Positions 33,818 through 42,224 of a DNA stretch of 64,000 bases are shown piece by piece. Both the position numbers and the translations under genes were made by a program. The stretch is from Bacteroidota bacterium (GTDB lineage: Bacteria > Bacteroidota > Bacteroidia > M30B66): positions 1-64,000 of the forward strand of contig JAIXUS010000001.1 in assembly GCA_027483445.1 (NCBI GenBank), given 5' to 3'. The notes below the pieces were generated by a model. That model saw nothing but the letters and a program-made list of their open reading frames with translations. It did no database searches and was not told where the DNA came from. Every line of letters begins with the position of its first letter. Position 1 is the stretch's first letter.

Positions 33818-36113
33818 CTTTTTCTTGCACCCTAAGGCATTTCCTCTCCTTCAGGGTTGTGCATGGTGGGAGCCTGATGACATCAAGGATAACTCCATGT
33901 TTATTCCTGAAATGATAGACTCCAAAGAATTCGATCCATTCTTTTTATCTATTTGGGATTACTACAGTGCACCCGATGATAGCGACCCCTATACATTTCG
34001 TTCTGAAGCTTCTGAAGGCCCGGATTTTAATGCCATGAATGCTCAAGAGTGGCAGGCGTATTTAAATGTAGATACTAATTTAAATTTGAATTTCATTTTA
34101 TACGAAATTCCTGAATCGGGAGTAGATACCCTTTTGATGGCGGCTAAGGGAAAACTCAAGGAAGTTCCACCGGTGTATAGGCCGGCAATTGGGCGAAAAG
34201 CATGGATTCCGGCATTTGAATACCTGAAATTGGCAAAGCAATTGTCAAAGGCGATGCATGTAAATGAGTATTATTGGGGTGAACCCGAGTTGGATATTAC
34301 CGTGTTAAAAAAGCTTCATGCAGAATTTTTACAAGGTTATTCAACCGCTCGTCAGCCATTTTTAAAAGCGCGATATGGATTTCAATACGTACGAACCTGC
34401 CGTGCTTTGGGTTTGTATAAAGAGGGCGTTGAATTTGGAGAACGTGAGTTTTCACTCAGTCCGGAACAGGCGGGTAGCATGTACGTTCGAATTAAAGGAC
34501 ATTTAGCGGGATGCCTTTACCACCTTGGAATGTATGCTCAATCAAACCTTGAATTTGCACGCATCTATGATTTAGGGGGCTATTATCGTTACATCGGACT
34601 ACAGTCTTTTCATCCTCAAAATGAAATCGATTGGGCTCAAACATTGGCTTTGACCAAAAATTCAAAAGAAAAAGAATTGCTTTGGCATTTAATGGGTGTA
34701 TATGCTGATCCTGTTCGAGGAATGGAGGAAATACTGAAGTTGAATCCCGAATCTAAATATCTCCCATTATTGCTGGTAAGGGCTGTGCAGATTGGTGAAC
34801 GTCATCAAATATCCAACCCTCAGTTTGATGTTGAATTCGAAAATTGGTCGATGAGTGATTTCAGTCAATTTACCCCTGATCCATTGTATTCATGGAGTAA
34901 GGTGAAAAGTGATGAATTCAACAGACTAGAGCAGGTCTGCACTCAAATTGCCGCTTTGCGCAAACAAGATACACCTTTATGGCATTTGGCTTCTGCTTAT
35001 TTGTCTTGGATGCAAGGCAAAGTGGATCAGTCGGAAGAATTGATCGCCAAAGCCCAGCAATCGACCAATAATCCTGCAGTCAAAAATCAAATAAGTATTT
35101 TGGAATTATTAATTGAATTTGAACGTTCCAAAACACTTACAGCAGCTGATGAAGCCAAGTTACTGTATCGAATTCAGCGACTCCCCGACAACGAAAAGCG
35201 TGCAAGAAGTAGTGTTCGTTATGTACTTCGTCAAATAAAATCCATTTTAACCAGCCGCGGTGATTTTGTTTGGGCAGAGCTGGCATGGCCAACACCTGAT
35301 TCGTATTTTTATACGAATAATGATGTTCAACCACTTATTGATATTTTTCTTAAGGCAGATCAACTTAGCCCTTTTAGAAAGTACCTTGTAGATCGCTATC
35401 CTCTAAAGTTGGTTGATTTGTATGATATTCAAGCAACACAGGAAATTTATCGCACTGATTTTGAGCAAGCGCTCAATATTTACAATAAGCATCCAGAAGC
35501 CGGATTGACTGAATTGGCTGGAAATCCCTTTAATCACCGAATTGTCGATTGTCACGATTGCGATCATGCAATGCCGCAAAAGGTAAAGTACAGTAAGCGC
35601 AGTTTTGTTGAAAAGATGCTCGAGTTAAAAGGCAAAATTTCATCCTCCAGCGAAAAACAAGAAAAGGCTAACAATGCCTTTTTGTTTGCCAACGGGTTAT
35701 ACAATATGACCTGGTATGGTAATGGTCGACTGATTCGTCAAACTGCAGTGAGTTTTGACTATTTCGATTCTAATCGATTTGCCTATTTGACGGAGGAGGA
35801 CACGCTTGAATTTGGTCCTTTTTACGATTGCAGGCCTGCCGCTGAATTTTATATGAAAGCTTTTGCTTTATCCTCAGATTCTGAATTTAAAGCGCGGTGT
35901 ATTTGGATGGCTGCGAAGTGTGAGCATAATTATTGGCTCGAAACCCAATACAAATCTAATGATGATATTTCTTTTCAGTCAGGAGAAAATTTTAGGCGAT
36001 TGAAAAATGAATTCGGAAAAACTAAATATTTCACCAAGGTCATTGATGAATGCGGGTATTTCTGCCAGTTTATTCAAGGTCCCGGAACTCAATCGTGCAT
36101 ACGAAATAAATAG
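33768..36113 (+). CDS. Large secreted protein with TPR-like helical repeats, unknown function
   Basis: The 781-residue protein starts from the ATG at 33768, with a TTG two codons earlier as an alternative. A signal peptide (about 1-22) is followed by LQGCAWWEPDD, an acidic N-terminal region, then long helical TPR-like repeats (about 150-620). Near 590 is a compact CHDCDH motif, possibly metal-binding. The C-terminal part again has a helical repeat. It starts inside the preceding lipoprotein gene. The pair has no recognised function; co-translation suggests a shared complex at the envelope. Confidence 0.65.
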   Translation: MRIHLNRSALYLLFFLSFFLHPKAFPLLQGCAWWEPDDIKDNSMFIPEMIDSKEFDPFFLSIWDYYSAPDDSDPYTFRSEASEGPDFNAMNAQEWQAYLNVDTNLNLNFILYEIPESGVDTLLMAAKGKLKEVPPVYRPAIGRKAWIPAFEYLKLAKQLSKAMHVNEYYWGEPELDITVLKKLHAEFLQGYSTARQPFLKARYGFQYVRTCRALGLYKEGVEFGEREFSLSPEQAGSMYVRIKGHLAGCLYHLGMYAQSNLEFARIYDLGGYYRYIGLQSFHPQNEIDWAQTLALTKNSKEKELLWHLMGVYADPVRGMEEILKLNPESKYLPLLLVRAVQIGERHQISNPQFDVEFENWSMSDFSQFTPDPLYSWSKVKSDEFNRLEQVCTQIAALRKQDTPLWHLASAYLSWMQGKVDQSEELIAKAQQSTNNPAVKNQISILELLIEFERSKTLTAADEAKLLYRIQRLPDNEKRARSSVRYVLRQIKSILTSRGDFVWAELAWPTPDSYFYTNNDVQPLIDIFLKADQLSPFRKYLVDRYPLKLVDLYDIQATQEIYRTDFEQALNIYNKHPEAGLTELAGNPFNHRIVDCHDCDHAMPQKVKYSKRSFVEKMLELKGKISSSSEKQEKANNAFLFANGLYNMTWYGNGRLIRQTAVSFDYFDSNRFAYLTEEDTLEFGPFYDCRPAAEFYMKAFALSSDSEFKARCIWMAAKCEHNYWLETQYKSNDDISFQSGENFRRLKNEFGKTKYFTKVIDECGYFCQFIQGPGTQSCIRNK

Positions 36114-36119
36114 TATTGA

Positions 36120-37388
36120 TCAAGGCGCAAAATCAACCCAACGAATGGATTGTTCATTTTCAACACTCATCGACGGTGTTCCGTTAAAGTCATTCACCTT
36201 GCCACTGACGCAAATTGTTTTCCCTATCAATTCTTCATGTGGAGCATAGGAGAAATTACTGAGGTTATCCTTAAAAATACTCACCGTGAAAATTTGATTG
36301 GGAAAGGCCTTGTCTAAATTCAGAAACACATTTCCCTTCGAAGATAGCTTTGTACTCACTACAGTTCCGCACACTTCAATCCGCTCATTTTTTCCGGAAT
36401 ATAACTTAGCCTGAACGGTGTTGAAGTGATTTTTGGGAAGGATGGTCGGATCAAGAGGTTTGGCATCGGTTAATTCTTTGGGAGCCATGAAAGGCTTTGC
36501 ATCTTTTTGGATTTCAAGCAGCGCCTGTTCGGTTTCTGGAAGTGAATGGTAGAAATTGATTCCGGTTAGCGTTTCAATACTGTCAATCGATACGGCATAA
36601 GACTCAGCGGGGTATTCACACAATTTATTAGGCATTAAAAAAGCTACAGCCTTTCCATTTTTCCGATCTACAACCAATTTATAATAAAAGCCCGGAATAC
36701 TCGGTTTATTGATTGCCCTTTCTACTCTTGGCAATCCATCGCGCAATAAAGGTCCTGTAACTACGAGCAAAGGTGTTTCATTTCTTTCGGCATACGAGCG
36801 CACCATATCTTCCAGTTTCGCCCATGAATTTCGATTAAAATCGGGCCTTTGCGGCGACATATTCGAGAACAAATAGCTTTCCGACAAGGCGCTTGCAGAC
36901 CACCTGAAATCGGCTGATGGTGCCAAATGACCGCGATCAAATCCGAAACCATCATACTTCACTGTGCCATCGGGAAGGGTGTCGCGGATAAAATAATCGC
37001 GGTCGTTGCAGGTACCTGTTTTTACGAGTGGGTCTGGACGAAAATCATTGGTTCGACCAACCGCTCCGAACTTTACGTCGGGCGAGATAATGTGGGCAAC
37101 CCAAATCGATTGTTCGTGTTTTTCGCTGTAGACTAAGCTCATCAACGAGTGTTGAATCAGCTCATCGTTTGGCGCCAACTCGGGTAAGCCAAATGTATTG
37201 AGTTCAGATTTCCAAAATTCGAGTTTCGCCTTTTCCAGAGATTGCTGCAAAGAGGTTTGTTTTCTTTGCAAAGTGTCGAGCTCCGACTTTATTTTCTGCA
37301 CATTTTCCGGCCATATTGTTTGCGCCTTCAGTGTAAGCCCACCAAGCACATTGAAAAGAAGAATGGCAACTGAAATTAAGCATTTCAT
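36120..37388 (-). CDS. Secreted DNA/RNA non-specific endonuclease (NUC1 family) with C-terminal OB-like domain
   Basis: The 422-residue protein has a signal peptide (about 1-22), a coiled-coil segment (about 28-60, QKIKSELDTLQRKQTSLQQ), and the beta-beta-alpha-metal nuclease domain (about 75-300). Its catalytic motif is DRGH (His about residue 154), followed by SNMSPQRPDFNRNSW. The last 105 residues look like an OB-type beta barrel (IEVCGTVVSTKLSSKGNVFLNL and GKTICVSGKV). It probably degrades nucleic acid outside the cytoplasm. The ATG at 37388 is preferred over a TTG three codons earlier. It follows tspO by 5 bases. Confidence 0.88.
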   Translation of the reverse strand: MKCLISVAILLFNVLGGLTLKAQTIWPENVQKIKSELDTLQRKQTSLQQSLEKAKLEFWKSELNTFGLPELAPNDELIQHSLMSLVYSEKHEQSIWVAHIISPDVKFGAVGRTNDFRPDPLVKTGTCNDRDYFIRDTLPDGTVKYDGFGFDRGHLAPSADFRWSASALSESYLFSNMSPQRPDFNRNSWAKLEDMVRSYAERNETPLLVVTGPLLRDGLPRVERAINKPSIPGFYYKLVVDRKNGKAVAFLMPNKLCEYPAESYAVSIDSIETLTGINFYHSLPETEQALLEIQKDAKPFMAPKELTDAKPLDPTILPKNHFNTVQAKLYSGKNERIEVCGTVVSTKLSSKGNVFLNLDKAFPNQIFTVSIFKDNLSNFSYAPHEELIGKTICVSGKVNDFNGTPSMSVENEQSIRWVDFAP

Positions 37389-37393
37389 GAAAT

Positions 37394-37882
37394 TCAAGGA
37401 TTTAAATTGAAAATAGCGGCGGTAAGCGCGGTGGCAAAACTAACCCAAAGCAAATATGGAACTTGAAGCCAGCCAGCTAAGCGGTCAAGTTTGCTGAAAT
37501 GAATAATCATCAACACAATACAAACCCATAAAATCAAAATTTCCGCCAAGGCTAAACCAATATTTTCAAAATGAAAAAACAAGATACTCCACCAGAAGTT
37601 GAAAAAAAGCTGAATCCAATAGATAGCCAGGGCTTTGTTTCGTTGTGGAGAAGGCGGCAGTTGCCAAATTCTCCAGCTGGAATAACCCATAATTACATAC
37701 AAAGTCGTCCAAACAGGGCCAAAAATCCAGTTGGGCGGATTAAACCAGGGCTTATTCAGGGTGCTGTACCAACTGTCGATTCCTGTCACTGTAAAGTAGG
37801 CCGCTATACCTCCAACAGTGAGCGGAATGGCCACGGCAAGCAGTAAAGCAAGGCTTTTTTTGTAGATGGTTTGGGGCTTCAT
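37394..37882 (-). CDS. tspO: TspO/MBR family membrane protein
   Basis: The 162-residue protein has five predicted membrane spans and the family motifs WYSTLNKPWFNPPNWIFGPVWT and FNFWWSILFF. TspO proteins bind porphyrins and help regulate tetrapyrrole or stress responses. Its ATG overlaps the stop of the upstream esterase gene by 4 bases, and the nuclease gene follows 5 bases downstream, making a three-gene unit. Confidence 0.93.
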   Translation of the reverse strand: MKPQTIYKKSLALLLAVAIPLTVGGIAAYFTVTGIDSWYSTLNKPWFNPPNWIFGPVWTTLYVIMGYSSWRIWQLPPSPQRNKALAIYWIQLFFNFWWSILFFHFENIGLALAEILILWVCIVLMIIHFSKLDRLAGWLQVPYLLWVSFATALTAAIFNLNP

Positions 37883-38796
37883 GGTTTCGATGGGCTCAGC
37901 AGAAATTCAATGATAATATCGAGGCGGGCATTCCAACTGGCTTCATTATGTCCTGCCCCTTCAAATGTTTTGGAAATCAGCGTGCCGGCTTTGAATTTCT
38001 TTTTCATCAACATGGCATCTACTTGTTTTTGCCATTGTGGATACCAGGCATCTAACTGAGTAGTTCCGAGGTCGAAATACAATCGGTAATTGGGAGTTAT
38101 TGGAATATTTTCCTCCATCCATTTTTGAATAGCAGCCGGAATTTCTCCGGTATTAAACTTTAAGCTACTGGGCCAATGGGTTGAAATACACGCTGCTGCA
38201 GAAAATAGGTCGGGCCGCTTCACTAAAGTGTACATCGAAATAAGTCCGCCCATGCTGGATCCGGCTAAAAATCGGGATTCCCGATTGGCTTCCGTTCTAA
38301 ACTCCTTGTCGACGCGGGGAATTAACTCTTCAGTAAGAAACCTAAGGTATTGCCTCGACATCGGTACTCCGCCACGTTCGGCACTGAGCGCATTTTTAAT
38401 CGAATCTTCGAGTGCAAAAAATGGCTCCTCCGGCATGTATTCCCTAAATCTTTTGGGGCTGTTCCAGATACCCACAACGATTGCCGGCTTTATTCTTTTT
38501 TCAGCGATGAGTTTAGCCATCCATTCATCAACGCCCCATTCAACACCTCCGTAAGAAAGGGCACTATCGAAGAGGTTTTGGCCATCCTGAAAATACAAAA
38601 CTGGAAAGCGTGAATTAGGATTCTCCTCATATTCACGAGGAAGCCATATATCAATGTTTCTCGCTTCAACAAATTCCGAAGTCCACTGAGCCCATCGAAC
38701 GAGTGTACCTGAACTCACCTTCGGAACTTCCTCAATTTGTGCACTGAGCATAGCTTGTGCGAAGATTATCCAACCAACAGGAAAAAGCCATTTCAT
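37879..38796 (-). CDS. Exported esterase (esterase-D-type alpha/beta hydrolase)
   Basis: The 305-residue protein has a signal peptide (about 1-19) and a PF00756-like hydrolase fold. It shows YFQDGQNLF near residue 68, the nucleophile elbow AGSSMGG (Ser181) and a likely His in GAGHNEASW near 285. It is related to the T9SS esterase at 18913-20307 but has neither the starch-binding-like nor the sorting domain, so it probably stays in the periplasm. Substrate unknown. First gene of the esterase-tspO-nuclease unit. Confidence 0.85.
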   Translation of the reverse strand: MKWLFPVGWIIFAQAMLSAQIEEVPKVSSGTLVRWAQWTSEFVEARNIDIWLPREYEENPNSRFPVLYFQDGQNLFDSALSYGGVEWGVDEWMAKLIAEKRIKPAIVVGIWNSPKRFREYMPEEPFFALEDSIKNALSAERGGVPMSRQYLRFLTEELIPRVDKEFRTEANRESRFLAGSSMGGLISMYTLVKRPDLFSAAACISTHWPSSLKFNTGEIPAAIQKWMEENIPITPNYRLYFDLGTTQLDAWYPQWQKQVDAMLMKKKFKAGTLISKTFEGAGHNEASWNARLDIIIEFLLSPSKP

Positions 38797-38818
38797 GCCG
38801 AAAAGGTACGAAATGACA

Positions 38819-39283
38819 TCAAAGTACTTGCTCTACACGCAGCGAATTCTGTGGTTGAGGTACTGTTTCACCAACCCTTTTGCCTTTTAGAAGCGTAAAT
38901 AGTGGTGCATCGGCAGAAATACACATTACTTTTGAGGTTGGAGTGCTTAATGCACCTTCGGGTATACCGATAAAAATCCAGTTCTCTCCCAGTTTTACCA
39001 AGCTTCCGGCCTGTATGGTTTCGCTTGATACATTGCTTTGCTTTAAACGAAGCAGCATAATTTCCTTGTTCCTCAACTCGGTCAATTGTTGCATCAATTG
39101 CCGTTCTTCCTGGGCCAGCATTTCTCTACTGGTCTCGAACTTATCGCCCGCGCTGCTTTTTGAATCGCCTTCCTTACTCTCTGAAATTCCGCGTAAATCC
39201 CGCTCTAATTGCGCCATTTTTAATCGGAGTTTTTCCTCCAATAACTGGTAAATCTCGCTTTTAAATGGATGAATTTCAGACAC
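38819..39283 (-). CDS. GreA/GreB C-terminal-domain-like protein
   Basis: The 154-residue protein starts at a GTG. An N-terminal coiled-coil-like stretch (about 10-80) has the family-typical SSAGDKFETSREM, and a small beta domain follows (about 90-145, GSLVKLGENWIFIG). Such proteins are often labelled GreA/GreB family or misnamed 3-oxoacyl-ACP synthase in Bacteroidota. Transcript-cleavage activity cannot be assumed. The GTG at 39283 is preferred over a TTG 15 bases upstream, which lies inside a TTTG-ending promoter-like box. Confidence 0.72.
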   Translation of the reverse strand: MSEIHPFKSEIYQLLEEKLRLKMAQLERDLRGISESKEGDSKSSAGDKFETSREMLAQEERQLMQQLTELRNKEIMLLRLKQSNVSSETIQAGSLVKLGENWIFIGIPEGALSTPTSKVMCISADAPLFTLLKGKRVGETVPQPQNSLRVEQVL

Positions 39284-39350
39284 GGTTTCGAAAAGCAAAG
39301 CTCAAGCGATTCAATGCATCGCTCAATTTTTTGACATAATTACAAATGCT

Positions 39351-39998
39351 TTATCGCTTATGCAAAAATCGAACGCTCCAATTCGGTGAAATGAGCGAAT
39401 AAATCCCGTCACTTTCGGCCGACAAGTCAATACTCATCTGATTGCCAAGGCATTGAATTTCCTTTATTTTTCGACCTTGAGAATCCAGCAATTGCCCGCT
39501 TAGTTTGGGTATGGCTTCTTTAAACTGCAAGACATAATTCCCATTTCCCAGGTTTTGCAGTGTGTATTCTTGCTTGAGCGGAACAATGGCTGTTGGTGAG
39601 GGTTGAACGAAGAAAAACAGGGTATCGCTGCTCGAAAAACTCGGTATATTGATGTCGGTTAGTGTAGTGTTGATTTGGTATAATTCAAAAACGCCCGGAC
39701 TGATTTCCTGAGATGGTGGAAGAATTCCAAGGCTTATGGTATCAACACTTTCACAAATTACCGTGAGAAATCCAACAGCGTAACGGGCATTTACCTTAAT
39801 TATTGGCAGTGAATCCAAGTCTACTTCCGCCGAATCTAATTCGCAACCGCCCGAGACCCAGGTTGCCTGGATTACTAAAGAAACAGGCTCACCTTCAATC
39901 GGCTGCTCAGGAATTAGGCTCAGTACTTGAGTTTGCGCGTTGGTCTTTGCAAATCCCAACAAACAACACATGGAGAGTATCAGAAATTGTGCTTTCAT
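39351..39998 (-). CDS. Secreted protein with probable T9SS-type tail, third gene of the sigma-factor operon
   Basis: The 215-residue protein has a signal peptide (about 1-21, ending TNAQ). An Ig-like beta region follows (about 25-130) with a Cys pair (GGCELDS, VICESVD). A C-terminal region (about 142-215) resembles a type A sorting domain (LLDSQGRKIKEI, SDGIYSLIS, ending in basic residues) but is shorter than usual. Its start overlaps the preceding gene by 4 bases. Function unknown; co-expression with a sigma factor and an outer-membrane-type protein suggests a surface component of that system. Confidence 0.65.
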   Translation of the reverse strand: MKAQFLILSMCCLLGFAKTNAQTQVLSLIPEQPIEGEPVSLVIQATWVSGGCELDSAEVDLDSLPIIKVNARYAVGFLTVICESVDTISLGILPPSQEISPGVFELYQINTTLTDINIPSFSSSDTLFFFVQPSPTAIVPLKQEYTLQNLGNGNYVLQFKEAIPKLSGQLLDSQGRKIKEIQCLGNQMSIDLSAESDGIYSLISPNWSVRFLHKR

Positions 39999-41614
39999 GG
40001 TTTTTGGGTAATAGGAATACCCAAACCTAATGAAATTCCCACACTTGAGTAACGACTATTTAAACCCGATGCATTTTGAAAAACCGAGTTGAGCATGCCA
40101 CGGTATTCTGCTTGGGCAAACACCGAAATACCATTGATGAAGGCGTAATCGAATCGAAGTCCACCCCGGAAATTCCAGAGTATACGTTGTAGATTCTCCG
40201 CTTCTTCAAGTCGTAAAAAAGCTGTATTGTTTGGGTTCAACATAAATCCGGATGCACCTTGCAGGAATGCTGCTGAAATACCGGCTTGAATCCTTAGATT
40301 AAATCTTTTATGATTCATCAGGCGATAGCCAATGCTTACCGGAATTTCAAAATACCGATATCTGTTTCTGCCATTGCTGTAGCCATCCGGCAAATTGCCG
40401 GCAACGGTTCCTGCAACCTTTAAGGTGTCTTGTGTAATTAAGGTATCGCTCACCACTTCGATTACCGACTCCGTAAACTCATTGCCCAAATAATAGTTGA
40501 AACGTGTGCTCAATAAGCTGTCGGAGACGATTTGCTGACCATTTTGAAGGGTAGTAACCAATCCATCAACCCAATTGTTGTATTGTGTTTTTTCTCCATA
40601 ACTGCTTAATTCAATTCCCGAGTTAAACCGCCAGTTTCCAAGCGATTTGCTGATTTGTAGTGAATGAATCCAACTTAAATCTGCACGCTCTTCATTACTT
40701 CTTCGGTTTTGATAGGTTGTTGTACCACCGAAATGTCGAGCTTGATGGTAAAATAATCCTGACCGAACCTCTACATAAGTTGCAGAGTTTCTCAATTTGC
40801 TTTGAGATTTAATCGATTCAATTGGCGAACCCGAAATCAACTCTTGTGGATTTTTTTCGGAGAGGAAATTCAGCGGAAATAAGTTTTCAATTTCTGGCGC
40901 AGTAATTCGCTCGCCGGTTTTATTGGCTTGGTTTCCACCGCTATTCTTCGCATTAATTTCTGCAAGATTGCTGTTAGCCGCTATGGAAGAGTTATTGTTC
41001 TTGCCTGTGTTTAAAAGATTTTCGGGTTTTTCAATACGCGTATTCTGATTTACAATAACAGGTTCGTTTGCTTTGTTGCCCGCATACAACGCTTCTTTTT
41101 CAGGCCCGCTCTGTGAAACTGAATTCGGTAATTTACTTGTATTTTGTGGCTTTGCAGTTTCAGACCATTTCTTGGTATTTAATTTTTTACCCTCGCTCTT
41201 AATTCCAGGGCTTTTCTGATTTTCAACTTCCGGTGCTGAATCAGATGCTTGGTTTACATTGGCAATAGGCGTGGTTTCTTTCTTTAGTGTAGGAGTATTT
41301 TGAGACTTATTATCGGCATTGAAATTTTGACGGTTTTCAAGCTTAGTCTCTTCTTGTGTGGCGCTATATTTAGGGGTTTCAGTTGGGTTTGATTGCTCAG
41401 CATTCTTTGTTTTTGACACTGAGCTTGTTTGAAATACCGAAAGTGTGAGTTCTTCCCGATTAAAAAGGAAAACTACAACCGCGCTTGTAACCACGAGTGC
41501 TGCTGCAACCAACGAATAACGGATGATTCGCTTACGTCGAAAATGCGCATCGAGCATTTGCTCCGCATCCGGCCAAAAATCCTTGGCATTGAATTGATCT
41601 TTATATTCAGTCAT
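39995..41614 (-). CDS. Envelope-spanning protein: cytoplasmic N-terminus, one TM helix, C-terminal beta-barrel-like domain
   Basis: The 539-residue protein begins with a short polar region (FNAKDFWPDAEQMLDAHF), then one membrane helix (about 30-52). A long low-complexity linker rich in Asn, Lys, Glu and Thr follows (about 55-290). The C-terminal domain (about 300-539) consists of alternating amphipathic strands typical of outer-membrane barrels (YVEVRSGLFYHQARHFG, FFAQAEYRG-like strands, SSVGISLGLGIPI). Its start overlaps the sigma factor gene by 8 bases. A role as anti-sigma or signal transducer is inferred from position only. The 44-codon upstream extension overlaps the sigma gene and is rejected. 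Confidence 0.75.
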   Translation of the reverse strand: MTEYKDQFNAKDFWPDAEQMLDAHFRRKRIIRYSLVAAALVVTSAVVVFLFNREELTLSVFQTSSVSKTKNAEQSNPTETPKYSATQEETKLENRQNFNADNKSQNTPTLKKETTPIANVNQASDSAPEVENQKSPGIKSEGKKLNTKKWSETAKPQNTSKLPNSVSQSGPEKEALYAGNKANEPVIVNQNTRIEKPENLLNTGKNNNSSIAANSNLAEINAKNSGGNQANKTGERITAPEIENLFPLNFLSEKNPQELISGSPIESIKSQSKLRNSATYVEVRSGLFYHQARHFGGTTTYQNRRSNEERADLSWIHSLQISKSLGNWRFNSGIELSSYGEKTQYNNWVDGLVTTLQNGQQIVSDSLLSTRFNYYLGNEFTESVIEVVSDTLITQDTLKVAGTVAGNLPDGYSNGRNRYRYFEIPVSIGYRLMNHKRFNLRIQAGISAAFLQGASGFMLNPNNTAFLRLEEAENLQRILWNFRGGLRFDYAFINGISVFAQAEYRGMLNSVFQNASGLNSRYSSVGISLGLGIPITQKP

Positions 41615-42176
41615 GGCTTCCAATTTTTTGCTTTTGCAAGGACAATTGCAATTTCTGTCTTGCCTTGAAAAGATGAACTTTTGAGGTGTTTGCGGAAATA
41701 TTAAGCATTTCACCGATTTCTTCGTGCTTGTATCCTTCAATGGCATAAAGATTAAATACTGCTCTGCTCATTTCCGGAAGGGCATCAATACTGTTTTGTA
41801 TCGCCTCTTTTTCGTATTTGTCAAATCCATTATCTGATATTCCTTCGTATTTTTTAATTATATCCTGCTCTTCCTCCAATTGAATTTTCTCCAGATATTT
41901 TTTTTGTTTTCTAAATTCATCAATAATGCATCTAAGGGTAATTTTTCGCATCCAGCTGTAAAATAAGGCATCGTCGTAATTTTTAGTAATCAATTCCAGC
42001 CCTTTTATCATATTTAAAAAGCTGGTATTTACAATTGACCGAATGTCATCTTCGTTTTTAAAATACTGGCGGGTAATATTAATTAAATCCTGAAAGCACC
42101 ACTCATACAGCGCAAAATGAGCCTTGCGGTCATTCTGCCTGCATTGCTTTAACAGCGAAAGTGGTGGGTTTTTCAT
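41607..42176 (-). CDS. ECF-type RNA polymerase sigma-70 factor
   Basis: The protein (189 residues from ATG 42176) has sigma region 2 (about 22-95; FYSWMRKITLRCIIDEFRKQKKY) and region 4 (about 125-180). Region 4 carries LPEMSRAVFNLYAIEGYKHEEIGEMLNIS and the recognition helix TSKVHLFKARQKLQ. There is no region 1 or 3. It directs transcription of a specific regulon, probably tied to the co-transcribed TM/barrel protein downstream. It is separated from the upstream PKD gene by a terminator, so it likely has its own promoter. Confidence 0.92.
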   Translation of the reverse strand: MKNPPLSLLKQCRQNDRKAHFALYEWCFQDLINITRQYFKNEDDIRSIVNTSFLNMIKGLELITKNYDDALFYSWMRKITLRCIIDEFRKQKKYLEKIQLEEEQDIIKKYEGISDNGFDKYEKEAIQNSIDALPEMSRAVFNLYAIEGYKHEEIGEMLNISANTSKVHLFKARQKLQLSLQKQKIGSHD

Positions 42177-42181
42177 ACAAT

Positions 42182-42213
42182 AAAAAAAGTCTCCCGGCAA
42201 AACCGGGAGACTC
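42182..42213 (-). terminator. Terminator of the PKD T9SS gene
   Basis: On the minus strand GAGTCTCCCGG and CCGGGAGACT form a strong stem around a TTTTG loop, followed by a run of T's (A's at 42182-42188 on the plus strand). Confidence 0.88.
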
Positions 42214-42224
42214 ATTAAAGGCAA

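Noticed and set aside
42182-42213. Regulatory hairpin in the sigma factor leader
   Set aside because: The stem is followed by T's on the minus strand directly after the PKD gene stop, which fits an ordinary terminator.
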